Assembly: GCF_036636695.1 (NCBI RefSeq)
Contig: NZ_JAVWNW010000011.1
Strand: one strand, 5' to 3'
DNA: 64,000 nucleotides
Origin: Anaerorhabdus sp036636695
Lineage (GTDB): Bacteria; Bacillota_I; Bacilli_A; Erysipelotrichales; Erysipelotrichaceae
The position numbers and the translations under genes are program-made. Positions 8,546 to 18,066 of this stretch are shown here, piece after piece. Every line of letters begins with the position of its first letter. Position 1 is the stretch's first letter. Under the pieces are notes generated by a model. That model was not told where the DNA came from, did not search any database, and saw only the letters and a program-made list of their open reading frames with translations.

Positions 8546-10714
8546 ATGAACTTAATTGAGTGTTGGATAGAATATCCTACTTATTTCTTGGATCAAACAT
8601 ATTCATATATCTCTGATGATGACTCAATCGTGCCAGGTGTTCGTGTTGCAATCGAGTTTAATCATAAAGAGTTAATCGGATTTGTTGATTCCGTTACAAA
8701 ATATAATTCTAAAGAAGAAATAGAAAGTATCAAAGGGTTTGCATGCAAACCTATTTTGCGTCGTATTGATGATGAGCCGTACTTGACAGATGAATTGATA
8801 GATTTAGCTAAATGGATGGCTTTTGAAACAATATCTCCTACGATTAGCTGTTTTAAAACGATGTTGCCTTCAAAGTTAAAGCCAAGTAGTAACAATCAAA
8901 AAATACTTTTAGAGAAATGGGTGGAGGCGACTGATGTTGAAGTATCACTTACTCCTAAACAATTAATTGCGTACAGTGAAATAGTAGAAAATGGAAGAAT
9001 GCGATACACTGAACTTCGTAAAAAATACCCTAGTTTTGCCAAGGTGCTAGTTGATAAGGGTGCATTACGCTTGGTAGAAGAAGAAAAGAAAGCTAAGCAA
9101 ATTACTGATATAGAAATAAAGAATGCCTTTGCATTAACTGATTGTCAACAAGAAGCGATTGATAAAATTAGAAATTCAGATAAGAATACAGTTTTATTAC
9201 ACGGAATAACTGGAAGTGGGAAGACTGAAATCTATCTACAACTGACTAGTGAAATTATTGAAAATGGAAGACAAGTATTGATATTGGTTCCAGAAATCAG
9301 TTTAACACCTCAAATGGTTAATCGCGTTCAAAGTAGATTTGGTGATGCAGTTGCGATTTATCATTCGGGTTTAAATGACCAAGAAAAATATGAACAGTAC
9401 CAACGCGTTAAATTAGGTGAAGTTTCTGTTGTGGTGGGTACAAGGTCTTCAATATTTATGCCTTTTGAAAGTTTGGGTTTGGTTATTTTAGATGAAGAAC
9501 ATGATTCATCATACAAGCAAGACAATACACCGCAATATCATTGCCGTGACATCGCGATTCATCGAGCTGAGTACTTTGGGTGCAAAGTGCTATTAGGTAG
9601 CGCTACACCTTCGCTAGACTCTTATGCGAGGGCATTGCGTGGAGTATATGATTTAGTTGAACTGAAACAACGAATTAATGAAACATTACCGACAATTCAT
9701 TATGTTAATTTAAAAGATGCAATAAAAAAAGGGCAATCTTATATTGTGAGTGATCGACTAAAAGAAAGAATTAGCAATTGTCTACAGTATGGTAAACAAG
9801 CAATTTTATTACTTAATCGTCGCGGTTATAACACATCATTACGTTGTAATGCATGTGGAGAAGTACTATATTGTCCACATTGTGATGTGGCATTGAGTTA
9901 TCATGCGTCTGATCGAAGTTTAAAGTGCCATACTTGTGGGACAACAATCCGCCAAGTAAGTGAGTGTCCAAAATGTCATTCACACAGTGGATTTTCTGCT
10001 TTTGGATTTGGAACACAAAAATTGGAAGAAGAAATACTTAAATTGTATCCACATGCAAGAGTATTAAGAATGGATGCCGATACGACGAGTAAAAAAAATA
10101 GTCATGAAACATATTTAGAAGCATTCGCAAATAAACAAGCAGATATTTTAATAGGGACGCAAATGATTGCGAAGGGATTGGATTATCCAGATGTAACATT
10201 AGTAGGTGTATTAAATGCAGATGCGGGGTTAAATCGAATTGATTATCGTAGTACAGAAGTTACTTTTGACTTAATTGTACAAGCATCTGGTCGTAGTGGA
10301 AGAAGTGAACACCAAGGTGAAGTCATACTTCAAGTATTTGATGATAATCATTACACAATTCAAACTGCAATACGACAAGATTATGTAAGTTTCTTCAACC
10401 AAGAAATGCAATTTAGAAAAGCAGGGGGATATCCTCCATATACATATATGATTGCGATTCTAGTTCAAGATAGAGATAACGATAAAGTAAAGACATGGGC
10501 TAGAAAAATTAAACAAAATCTACAAGGAGATTTCAAAATTTTAGGACCTTCTGAATTATTAAAGATGAAGGATTTATATCGCATGCGACTTTTATTAAAA
10601 GGTAGAAATAGCCAAGAACTAAAAGCTGAGGTATCACGAGTAGTAAAAGAATGTGTCAAAGAAAGAGGATGTCCTACAATTAAAGTAGATGTGAATCCAA
10701 TGATACTAGACTAG
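8546..10714 (+). CDS. priA: PriA primosomal helicase
   Basis: 3'-5' superfamily 2 DNA helicase that reloads the replisome at stalled forks. 722 residues. Walker A GITGSGKTE (around residue 220), DEEHDSSYKQ Walker B, and the paired zinc-finger cysteines RCNACGEVLYCPHC, KCHTCG and ECPKC near residues 433-480. The conserved helicase end is seen in IGTQMIAKGLDYPDV and ASGRSGRSEHQGEV. Ribosome site GGAGG 8 bp before ATG. Probably starts an operon with rsmB. Confidence 0.96.
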   Translation: MNLIECWIEYPTYFLDQTYSYISDDDSIVPGVRVAIEFNHKELIGFVDSVTKYNSKEEIESIKGFACKPILRRIDDEPYLTDELIDLAKWMAFETISPTISCFKTMLPSKLKPSSNNQKILLEKWVEATDVEVSLTPKQLIAYSEIVENGRMRYTELRKKYPSFAKVLVDKGALRLVEEEKKAKQITDIEIKNAFALTDCQQEAIDKIRNSDKNTVLLHGITGSGKTEIYLQLTSEIIENGRQVLILVPEISLTPQMVNRVQSRFGDAVAIYHSGLNDQEKYEQYQRVKLGEVSVVVGTRSSIFMPFESLGLVILDEEHDSSYKQDNTPQYHCRDIAIHRAEYFGCKVLLGSATPSLDSYARALRGVYDLVELKQRINETLPTIHYVNLKDAIKKGQSYIVSDRLKERISNCLQYGKQAILLLNRRGYNTSLRCNACGEVLYCPHCDVALSYHASDRSLKCHTCGTTIRQVSECPKCHSHSGFSAFGFGTQKLEEEILKLYPHARVLRMDADTTSKKNSHETYLEAFANKQADILIGTQMIAKGLDYPDVTLVGVLNADAGLNRIDYRSTEVTFDLIVQASGRSGRSEHQGEVILQVFDDNHYTIQTAIRQDYVSFFNQEMQFRKAGGYPPYTYMIAILVQDRDNDKVKTWARKIKQNLQGDFKILGPSELLKMKDLYRMRLLLKGRNSQELKAEVSRVVKECVKERGCPTIKVDVNPMILD

Positions 10715-10723
10715 GAGATTAAA

Positions 10724-11935
10724 ATGAATGCGAGAAAAATTGCATATGAGTGTTTGGTAAAAGTAATAGAAGAGGGACAATATGCAAATTTGATGATGCG
10801 TTCTTCACTGAATCAAGCAGCAGAAGTTGATAAAGGATTAATAACACAAATTGTATATGGAACATTGCGTAATTATCGCTTATGCCGTTTTCAATGGGAA
10901 CATTTTGCCGAAAAGAAATGTAATCCAAAGATTGCGATTTTGTTAGATATGAGTGTATACCAACTATTTTGGTTGGACAAAGTACCTTCATATGCGGTAG
11001 TCAATGAGATGGTTGATCTTACACCACAATCAAGCAAAGGCTTTGTGAATGCGATTTTAAGAAAAGTATTAAAGCAAGGGAAATTGGATAGTGATAAAAT
11101 AGCGATTCAAACAAGTCATCCTGATTGGTTAGTTGGACTTTGGACAGCGCATTATGGTGAAGAGATAATGAAAAATATATGTTTGAGTGACTGTATGGAT
11201 GCCAATGTCGTTGGTCGAGTAAATACAATAAAATGTAGTAAAGAAGAATTGGAACTTGATGAAAAAATTCATTTCTTGGATGACACTGCTTTTGTCGCGG
11301 ATTTTAATTTAGTTCAAAGTGATTACTTTAAAGAAGGCAAAATTGTTATTCAAGATGAATCAAGTCAACAAGTTGTGAAGATGATGGATTTGGAACAAAA
11401 TTTGAATGTGTTAGATTGTTGTAGTGCACCTGGTACAAAGACATCACAAATTGCCATGATGATGAATAATACTGGAAAAATAATTGCAGGTGAATTACAT
11501 GAACATCGTACTGAATTGATTTCTACTTCAATGAGCCATTTAGGAGTAACCAATGTTGAAGTAAAACAAATGGATGCACGCTTTTTGCATGAACATTACA
11601 ATGAAGAGTTTGATCGTATTTTAGTAGATGCTCCTTGTTCAGGATTGGGCGTTTTAAAACGTAAACCAGATATTAAAATACGTTGTACTCCGGAAAGTAT
11701 TGATGAAATTGTAGAATTACAATGTGAAATTTTACAATCCGCTTCACGATGCTTGAAAAAAGGTGGAATTTTAGTTTATAGTACATGTACATTAAATAAA
11801 AAAGAGAATGATCGCCAAATCGCGAACTTTTTAAAAACAAATGTAGAATATGAATTACTTTGTGAAAAAACTATCTTTTCAACAGATGCAAATAAGGATG
11901 GCTTTTATATGGCGAAGCTGTTTAAAAAAGCGTGA
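10724..11935 (+). CDS. rsmB: RsmB, 16S rRNA m5C967 methyltransferase
   Basis: Methylates C967 of 16S rRNA using SAM. The N-terminal NusB-like RNA-binding domain (about residues 1-130) is followed by a Rossmann methyltransferase domain: DCCSAPGTKTSQIA (SAM loop), DAPCSGLGVLKRKPDIK (catalytic TC/PC region) and VYSTCTLNKKEND. Of usual length at 403 residues. AGGAG site 9 bp after the priA stop, so likely co-transcribed. Confidence 0.95.
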   Translation: MNARKIAYECLVKVIEEGQYANLMMRSSLNQAAEVDKGLITQIVYGTLRNYRLCRFQWEHFAEKKCNPKIAILLDMSVYQLFWLDKVPSYAVVNEMVDLTPQSSKGFVNAILRKVLKQGKLDSDKIAIQTSHPDWLVGLWTAHYGEEIMKNICLSDCMDANVVGRVNTIKCSKEELELDEKIHFLDDTAFVADFNLVQSDYFKEGKIVIQDESSQQVVKMMDLEQNLNVLDCCSAPGTKTSQIAMMMNNTGKIIAGELHEHRTELISTSMSHLGVTNVEVKQMDARFLHEHYNEEFDRILVDAPCSGLGVLKRKPDIKIRCTPESIDEIVELQCEILQSASRCLKKGGILVYSTCTLNKKENDRQIANFLKTNVEYELLCEKTIFSTDANKDGFYMAKLFKKA

Positions 11936-11939
11936 TTTA

Positions 11940-11948
11940 TGGTAGAAT
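11940..11948 (+). promoter_or_regulatory. Extended -10 promoter for rlmN
   Basis: TGGTAGAAT is a TGn-TAGAAT extended -10 element 18 bp before the rlmN start codon; the implied leader is very short. Confidence 0.45.
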
Positions 11949-11965
11949 AGTACAGTGGTGAAAAA

Positions 11966-13000
11966 ATGAAAACAATTTATGATTACAATTATGCCGATTT
12001 GGAAACACTGTTTCTAAGTCTGAATCAAAAAAAATTTAGAGCTGATCAATGCTTTCAATGGCTTTATCGTAAACGAGTTTCTTCTTTCCAAGAAATGACG
12101 GACTTAAGTAAAGATTTAATTGAAACATTATCATCATTATATTGTATCAATCCTTGTGAATGTGTTGAGAAACAAGTTGCGAAGGATGGTACGACAAAAT
12201 ATTTATTTCAACTTCAAGATGGAGCACTTATTGAAACAGTTTTGATGCATTATGAATTTGGGGAAAGTCTATGTGTTACATCACAAGTAGGTTGTAATAT
12301 GGGATGTAAATTCTGTGCATCAGGTTTATTGAAGAAACAAAGAGATTTAACTAGTGGTGAAATGGTAGCACAAATTATGTATGTTCAAAAAGAACTTGAT
12401 CAAGAAAGTAAACGAATTTCTAATCTTGTAATTATGGGAACAGGTGAACCTTTCGATAACTATGAAAATGTCATGAGTTTTTGTAAGACAATCAATCATG
12501 ATAAAGGTTTGGCACTGGGAGCGCGACATATCACAATTAGTACCTGTGGCTTAGTACCAATGATAGAGAAATTTTCTAAGGAACATGTGCAATACAATTT
12601 AGCAATTTCTCTACATGCCCCAACAGATGAATTACGGTCTAAACTTATGCCCATCAATCATGCCTATCCACTTCATCAATTGATGGATTCGTTACGTAGA
12701 TATAGTGAAGAGAATAATCGTCGATTAACCTTTGAATATATCTTACTGAAAGGGGTAAATGATTCTGATGAAAATGAAAGACAACTAGCAAATTTAATTC
12801 GCGGTATGAATGCATATGTCAATTTGATACCCTATAATCAGGTAGATGAACATGGGTATAAAACATGTGATGCCAAGACAGCATTACATTTCTACGATTG
12901 TTTAATGAAGAATAAAGTTAAGGCAACATTACGTGCCAAACATGGTGATGATATTGATGCAGCATGTGGGCAATTACGTGCCAAACACGAAAGAGGTTAA
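11966..13000 (+). CDS. rlmN: RlmN, dual-specificity RNA methyltransferase (radical SAM)
   Basis: Methylates C2 of A2503 in 23S rRNA and A37 in some tRNAs by a radical SAM, ping-pong mechanism. The CxxxCxxC cluster motif is in QVGCNMGCKFCASG (about residues 110-123). GTGEPFDN and the late cysteine in LRAKHGDDIDAACGQL complete the signature. Normal length at 344 residues. Leads the run rlmN-prpC-prkC-rsgA-rpe-thiN, a standard Bacillota arrangement. Confidence 0.96.
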   Translation: MKTIYDYNYADLETLFLSLNQKKFRADQCFQWLYRKRVSSFQEMTDLSKDLIETLSSLYCINPCECVEKQVAKDGTTKYLFQLQDGALIETVLMHYEFGESLCVTSQVGCNMGCKFCASGLLKKQRDLTSGEMVAQIMYVQKELDQESKRISNLVIMGTGEPFDNYENVMSFCKTINHDKGLALGARHITISTCGLVPMIEKFSKEHVQYNLAISLHAPTDELRSKLMPINHAYPLHQLMDSLRRYSEENNRRLTFEYILLKGVNDSDENERQLANLIRGMNAYVNLIPYNQVDEHGYKTCDAKTALHFYDCLMKNKVKATLRAKHGDDIDAACGQLRAKHERG

Positions 13001-13007
13001 GGATTAA

Positions 13008-13757
13008 ATGCGTTATTACGGAGTAACAGATAAAGGGCTTGTCCGCAAAACGAATCAAGATAATTACGTCATTGCTTCTAATGAAGTTGGTGATGTTTTT
13101 GCGATTGTTTGTGATGGAATCGGTGGCGGTAAAGCTGGAGATGTTGCTTCAAAGATAGCAATTGATTATTTTTCAGAAGTATTTAGCGAAAATAAAGGAT
13201 TCAAAGATCGCCAAGATGTAGCGATTTGGATTCGCTATCATATTTCTAAAGCTAATGATTTAATTTTTGTAAAGTCAACAACAACGAATGTATATAAAGG
13301 AATGGGAACTACATTTGTGGGCGTACTGCTATGTAAAGTAGGACGATTTGTTGTCAATATTGGCGATAGTCGTGTTTATTGTACCTACCCTGATGGACGA
13401 TTTATTCCTGTCACAAAGGATCATACACTTGTAAATGATCTTCTAAAAACTGGTGAAATAACCAAAGAAGAAGCAGAATTTCATCCAAAGAAAAATGTCT
13501 TAACAAATGCCTTGGGTGTTTGGGACAATGTCCGAATAGATATTGAAGAACATCCTGAAAGTATATCTTCTTTCTTAATTTGTAGTGATGGACTCTATGG
13601 TTATGTAGAGCATGATGTAATTAAGAAAGTTATGACAAGTAAAGAGTTAAGCACAACACTAAAAGTTAGAAATTTACTCAATAAAGCTTTAAGAGTTGGG
13701 GGATATGATAACATTACAATTATTTTGATAGAATTGGAGGCAAGTGATAATCGATGA
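13008..13757 (+). CDS. prpC: PrpC/Stp-type PP2C serine/threonine phosphatase
   Basis: Metal-dependent phosphatase that reverses PrkC phosphorylation; soluble. Metal-binding motifs are in order: RKTNQDNY, VCDGIGGGKAGD, GDSRVYC, KDHTLVNDL, CSDGLYGY and GGYDNITIIL. 249 residues. The stop overlaps the prkC start by 4 bp, so the opposing enzyme pair is translated together. Confidence 0.95.
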   Translation: MRYYGVTDKGLVRKTNQDNYVIASNEVGDVFAIVCDGIGGGKAGDVASKIAIDYFSEVFSENKGFKDRQDVAIWIRYHISKANDLIFVKSTTTNVYKGMGTTFVGVLLCKVGRFVVNIGDSRVYCTYPDGRFIPVTKDHTLVNDLLKTGEITKEEAEFHPKKNVLTNALGVWDNVRIDIEEHPESISSFLICSDGLYGYVEHDVIKKVMTSKELSTTLKVRNLLNKALRVGGYDNITIILIELEASDNR

Positions 13758-15448
13758 ATGAGACGATAGCGAATCGCTATATCTTGACGAAACATATTGG
13801 TCAAGGTGGAATGGCAGATGTTTATGTAGCGGTAGATATTATTTTGAATCGTGAAGTAGCGGTAAAAGTATTACGTGGAGAACTTAGTAGTGATCCAGTT
13901 GCACTTTTACGTTTTCAACGTGAAGCGAGTGCATCTACAGCTTTAAGTCATCCCAATATAGTTGATATCTATGATGTAGGGGAAGATAAAGGTAGACACT
14001 TTATCGTCATGGAGTATATCCGTGGAAAAACATTGAAACAATTAATTAATCAACGTGGAGCTTTATGTAAAGAAGAAGCGATTGATATAATGAAACAACT
14101 TGTGAGTGCGACGGTTGAAGCCCATCGTAAAGGAATTATTCACCGTGATATTAAATCACAAAATGTAATCGTAAAAGATGATGGCACAATCAAGATGCTA
14201 GATTTTGGTATTGCTCTTGCACAAGGAGCTTTACAATTGACACAATCGGATTCAGTTATGGGATCAGTACATTATTTAGCTCCTGAGTTAGCTCGAGGAG
14301 AATCGGCTACCAATCAAAGTGATATTTACTCACTAGGTATTGTGTTCTATGAATTATTAACAGGAGAAATACCTTTCCAAGCTGATGCTCCAGTACAAGT
14401 TGCTTTAAAACATATGCGCAATGAGATTCCATCTGTGCGTGATTTTAATCCATCACTACCACAATCTGTTGAAAACATTGTAATTAAGGCGACAGTAAAG
14501 AATAAAGCATATCGTTATAGTTCATGTATTGAGATGCTGAATGATTTGAATGCATGCTTATTACCTAAACATGCAAATGATAAAAAACTAGTTTTTACTT
14601 CAAAAGCAAGTGGTGGGCAAACAATGGCATATCGCCAAGTTGACGATAATGATGATGAAACACAACCAAAAGTTAAGAAAAAGGTACCTGTAAAGCGCAA
14701 AAAATCAATATTGCCAAAGATTATAGGTTCATTGATTGTTGTACTTACGATTGGTGTAATATATATGCTAGTTACTTTAACAGGTATTCTAGACCCAATT
14801 ACAAAACGTTATGTAGTTCCAGATATACTGGGAATTGCTGTAACTGAAGCAAAAACAATTTGTACGGAGAACAGTCTTGTCTTAGATACATCAAATGTTA
14901 CTTATCAGCTAACAGATAATACACCAAAGGGTCAAATTATTGCAGTAAGTCCAGAAGTTGGAACATCTGTTGAAAAAGGATCACGTGTTCAAGTAACTGT
15001 ATCCAGTGGAATCGGTGTAAATATGAAAAACTATCAAGGCTGGAATGTAAAAGAAGCGAAAAATGATTTAAGTCAATATAAAAACATGCGTGTTTTAACA
15101 ATTGGAGAAGATAGTACAGATGTACCTCCTGGACAAGTTATTCGCCAAGAATTACTCTTACCAGATCAACAATTTAATCCTGAAACCGCAACAGAAGTTC
15201 GTTTAGTATTTGCAAATTATCCAAGTATTGTTATTCCATTCAATATCAAAGGAATGATGATTGAAGATGCCAAAACAACATTAGAATCATTAGGTGCTGA
15301 AGTTATGCTTAGCACATTGGATACAAGTAATTTAACAGAGGAAGAAAAAGCCAATCTCTCTTATGGCGTTGTGATTGATACAAGTCCAGCGTTAGGAAGT
15401 GCTTATACTCAAGAAGAAGGTACGTATATTATTCTTTACTACTATTAG
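13754..15448 (+). CDS. prkC: PrkC/Stk-type Ser/Thr kinase with PASTA domains
   Basis: Membrane kinase that senses cell-wall precursors or muropeptides through its outer PASTA domains. The kinase domain occupies about residues 1-265 with GQGGMADVY (P-loop), VAVKVLRGE (Lys), IHRDIKSQNVIV (catalytic loop) and LDFGIA (DFG). A basic juxtamembrane stretch follows, then one membrane helix at about 319-341, then about three PASTA repeats to the end. 564 residues is a little short for the family. The van and FemX-like genes in the window are plausible pathway neighbours, but no direct link is visible. Confidence 0.95.
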   Translation: MNETIANRYILTKHIGQGGMADVYVAVDIILNREVAVKVLRGELSSDPVALLRFQREASASTALSHPNIVDIYDVGEDKGRHFIVMEYIRGKTLKQLINQRGALCKEEAIDIMKQLVSATVEAHRKGIIHRDIKSQNVIVKDDGTIKMLDFGIALAQGALQLTQSDSVMGSVHYLAPELARGESATNQSDIYSLGIVFYELLTGEIPFQADAPVQVALKHMRNEIPSVRDFNPSLPQSVENIVIKATVKNKAYRYSSCIEMLNDLNACLLPKHANDKKLVFTSKASGGQTMAYRQVDDNDDETQPKVKKKVPVKRKKSILPKIIGSLIVVLTIGVIYMLVTLTGILDPITKRYVVPDILGIAVTEAKTICTENSLVLDTSNVTYQLTDNTPKGQIIAVSPEVGTSVEKGSRVQVTVSSGIGVNMKNYQGWNVKEAKNDLSQYKNMRVLTIGEDSTDVPPGQVIRQELLLPDQQFNPETATEVRLVFANYPSIVIPFNIKGMMIEDAKTTLESLGAEVMLSTLDTSNLTEEEKANLSYGVVIDTSPALGSAYTQEEGTYIILYYY

Positions 15449-15456
15449 GAGAACGG

Positions 15457-16305
15457 ATGAAAGCTAGAATTATAAAGATTGTCTCAAATCAATATACTGT
15501 TGTCACCGCAGAGAATGAAAGATTTCTTTGTGTAGCGATGGGAAAAGTTCGTCTTCAAAAAACGCCAGTTGTTGGTGATTTTGTGGAGTTTGAAAACTAT
15601 CAAGATAAATACGCAATTGAAAAAATTGAAGAGCGTAAAAATTCAATGGTACGCCCAGCAATTGCAAATGTAGATCAAGCAATTTTGGTAATGTCTTGTA
15701 AAGATCCTGAATTTAGTACAGTTTTAGTTGATCGTTTATTGTTTTTGATACAAATGGCAAAGATTCATCCAATTCTTTGTGTAACAAAGATGGATTTAAT
15801 AGAAGCAAATGATCAAATTTATGAACAAATAGAAGATTATCGTAAGTCTGGCTATCAAGTTCTATCATGTGGTAAAGAAAATTTAGATGAAGAACTTGCG
15901 AAAGTCTTGAAAGGTAAAATTACAGTACTTACAGGACAAAGTGGTGTAGGGAAATCAACTCTTCTAAATACATTAGATCCAAAATTCGAATTAAGAACAC
16001 AAGAAACATCCAAAGCATTGGGTAGAGGTAAACATACTACTCGCCATAGCGAACTTCATGAAATAGCAATGGGGTGGGTTGCCGATACACCTGGATTTTC
16101 TTCTTTGGATTTCTCTCAATTTACACCAGAATATCTTGCGGAATCAATTTTAGAATTTAAACCATACATTGGTAAATGTAAATTTAGAGATTGTATTCAT
16201 CAAAATGAACCTGGTTGTGCAATTAAAGATGCAGTAGAAAAAAATATAGTTTCAAAAACACGTTATGAACATTATCTTCAATGTATAGCATTGATGAAAA
16301 AATAG
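15457..16305 (+). CDS. rsgA: RsgA, ribosome small-subunit GTPase
   Basis: Circularly permuted GTPase that matures the 30S subunit. An N-terminal OB fold is followed by permuted G motifs: TKMD (G4), GQSGVGKSTLLN (G1) and DTPGFSS (G3). The C-terminal zinc knuckle has its Cys/His ligands in KCKFRDCIHQNEPGCAI. 282 residues. The start sits 9 bp after prkC. Confidence 0.96.
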   Translation: MKARIIKIVSNQYTVVTAENERFLCVAMGKVRLQKTPVVGDFVEFENYQDKYAIEKIEERKNSMVRPAIANVDQAILVMSCKDPEFSTVLVDRLLFLIQMAKIHPILCVTKMDLIEANDQIYEQIEDYRKSGYQVLSCGKENLDEELAKVLKGKITVLTGQSGVGKSTLLNTLDPKFELRTQETSKALGRGKHTTRHSELHEIAMGWVADTPGFSSLDFSQFTPEYLAESILEFKPYIGKCKFRDCIHQNEPGCAIKDAVEKNIVSKTRYEHYLQCIALMKK

Positions 16306-16315
16306 GAGGTACTTT

Positions 16316-16960
16316 ATGATTGTTGCACCATCTATCTTGTCATTAGACTATAGTCAAATGGAAAAACAAGTAAAAGAATTAAATGAATCAAATGCGAAAT
16401 GGTTACACTTTGATGTAATGGATGGACATTTTGTTCCCAATTTAACATTTGGACCAGATATTTTAAAAGCGTACCGCAAAATGACTTCTTTACTATTGGA
16501 TGTGCATATTATGGTTGATGACCCAGTTTTCTTTGCGGATGTTTTTATGGATGCAGGAGCAGAGGTAATTACATTTCATGTAGAGGCATTAGATAATATA
16601 GAGGAATGTATTCAATTAGCTCAACATATTCGCTCACGTGGAGTAAAAGCGGGGATAAGTATAAAACCAAAAACAGATCTTGTTTTAATTAAAGAATTAT
16701 TAGCCGAAATTGATTTAGTTTTGGTAATGTCAGTTGAACCTGGATTTGGCGGACAATCTTTTATTCCTGAATCACTTGAACGTATTCAAACATTGAAAAA
16801 ATGGATTAATGAAAAAAATCTAAATGTCTTAATTGAGGTTGATGGTGGTATTAATCAAGAAACTGGAAAATTATGTAAAGATGCAGGTGCAGATGTACTT
16901 GTAGCAGGAAGTTATGTATTTAAAAATGATATTAAAGAGGCAGTTGACTCATTATGTTAA
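16316..16960 (+). CDS. rpe: Ribulose-phosphate 3-epimerase
   Basis: TIM-barrel metal enzyme interconverting ribulose-5-P and xylulose-5-P in the pentose phosphate pathway. Motifs: APSILSLDYSQM, HFDVMDGHFVPNLTFGP, HIMVDDP, SVEPGFGGQSF and EVDGGIN. Typical length at 214 residues. GGAGG site; overlaps thiN by 7 bp. Confidence 0.97.
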   Translation: MIVAPSILSLDYSQMEKQVKELNESNAKWLHFDVMDGHFVPNLTFGPDILKAYRKMTSLLLDVHIMVDDPVFFADVFMDAGAEVITFHVEALDNIEECIQLAQHIRSRGVKAGISIKPKTDLVLIKELLAEIDLVLVMSVEPGFGGQSFIPESLERIQTLKKWINEKNLNVLIEVDGGINQETGKLCKDAGADVLVAGSYVFKNDIKEAVDSLC

Positions 16961-17562
16961 AGAATGTTGTGCTTGTTGCAAATTTAGCAGAAGATATTCC
17001 AGTTTTAGACATGGACTATGTTGGGATTGATCGTGGCGCACTTCGTCTTGCTGAACAAGGCATTCATATGAAATTTGCAATTGGTGATTTTGATTCAATC
17101 AGCGATGCTGAAAGAAAACTAGTTGCTGCTTTTGCTGAAGAAGTGATTCAACTTAATCCAATGAAAGATTCTAGTGATAGTCAAATAGCTATTGAAGAAT
17201 GTATTGAACGTGGTTATACAAATGGTGTTTTTTATGGCGCACTGGGAAGACGTCTAGATCATCAATATGTAAATCAAAAACTATGTATGTTAGATGAATT
17301 TGATTGTACTTGTATTGATACATTTAACAAGATGTACTCCTTAAATAAAGGTAGTCATACAATTGATAAATTAGATTATACTTATTGTTCATTTTTTGCG
17401 ATTGAAGATGCGGTTGTTACGCTAGAAGGTTTTAAATATCCACTCAATGAATATTTTGTAAGTACAAAAAATCTCATAGGATTGTCCAATGAGATTCTAG
17501 ATAAACATGCAGTTATTCATGTATTGCAAGGAAAAGTCCTTTGCATACAATCAAAAGATTAA
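16954..17562 (+). CDS. thiN: Thiamine pyrophosphokinase
   Basis: Transfers pyrophosphate from ATP to thiamine to make TPP directly. GIDRGALRLAEQG and the metal-binding IGDFDSISDAE are the family signature, with GALGRRLDHQ further on. 202 residues. Last gene of the rlmN run; converges on rpmB. Confidence 0.92.
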   Translation: MLKNVVLVANLAEDIPVLDMDYVGIDRGALRLAEQGIHMKFAIGDFDSISDAERKLVAAFAEEVIQLNPMKDSSDSQIAIEECIERGYTNGVFYGALGRRLDHQYVNQKLCMLDEFDCTCIDTFNKMYSLNKGSHTIDKLDYTYCSFFAIEDAVVTLEGFKYPLNEYFVSTKNLIGLSNEILDKHAVIHVLQGKVLCIQSKD

Positions 17563-17588
17563 TATATTATTATTCTACTTTAAAGATT

Positions 17589-17666
17589 ACTCTTCAAATT
17601 TACTAAAGTTTATATTTATCATCGAATGGTGTTGATTATATTCTTGAATGATGAAGAGTTTTTTTA
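17589..17666 (+). terminator. Possible large-loop terminator or small RNA after thiN
   Basis: ACTCTTCA (17589-17596) is complementary to TGAAGAGT (17652-17659), which is followed by a run of seven T. The loop is about 55 nt, long for a simple terminator, and may fold on its own. It may end thiN transcripts or mark a small RNA. Confidence 0.3.
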
Positions 17667-17677
17667 TGAAAACAAAA

Positions 17678-17703
17678 AAAAGAAGTGTAAGTCACTTCTT
17701 TTA
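17678..17703. terminator. Bidirectional terminator between thiN and rpmB
   Basis: AAAAGAAGTG (17678-17687) pairs with CACTTCTTTT (17693-17702), with A and T runs on both sides. It overlaps the rpmB stop codon (minus strand). Confidence 0.85.
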
Positions 17704-17895
17704 TTTTGCAGCTTGTTCAGCTTTTAGTGTTTTTAAAGCACGAGCGGAAATACGGATTCTTTGAGGTTTCCCATCAATCATCACTTTCACTTTTTGTAAA
17801 TTTACGTTCCATTTACGACGTGTTGCACGTAAAGAGTGTGAACGTCTATTTCCAGATAGCGCTTTTTTGCCGGTTACGGCACAAACTTTTGACAT
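17701..17895 (-). CDS. rpmB: Ribosomal protein bL28
   Basis: 64-residue basic 50S protein. The start MSKVCAVTGKKALSGNRRSHS and KWNVNLQKVKV are the usual bL28 sequence. Lone gene transcribed against its neighbours with its own promoter and terminator. Confidence 0.97.
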   Translation of the reverse strand: MSKVCAVTGKKALSGNRRSHSLRATRRKWNVNLQKVKVMIDGKPQRIRISARALKTLKAEQAAK

Positions 17896-17933
17896 ACCGT
17901 AGACCCCCTCTCTATTTCATTAATCGCTTGTAA

Positions 17934-17962
17934 ACTATAACATATCTATTAATTCTTTGCAA
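17934..17962 (-). promoter_or_regulatory. rpmB promoter
   Basis: On the minus strand TTGCAA (17957-17962), 17-bp spacer and TATAGT (17934-17939), preceded by TG one base upstream. The start point would be about 30 bp before the rpmB start. Confidence 0.65.
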
Positions 17963-18066
17963 GTGAAAATCTATAACTTATTTTTAAAAAATGTAAAATA
18001 TCTTTTTATCATGCGAGAAATATGTTATTATAACATTGTGAATTCAAAAGGGGGTTCCTAAAAGAC

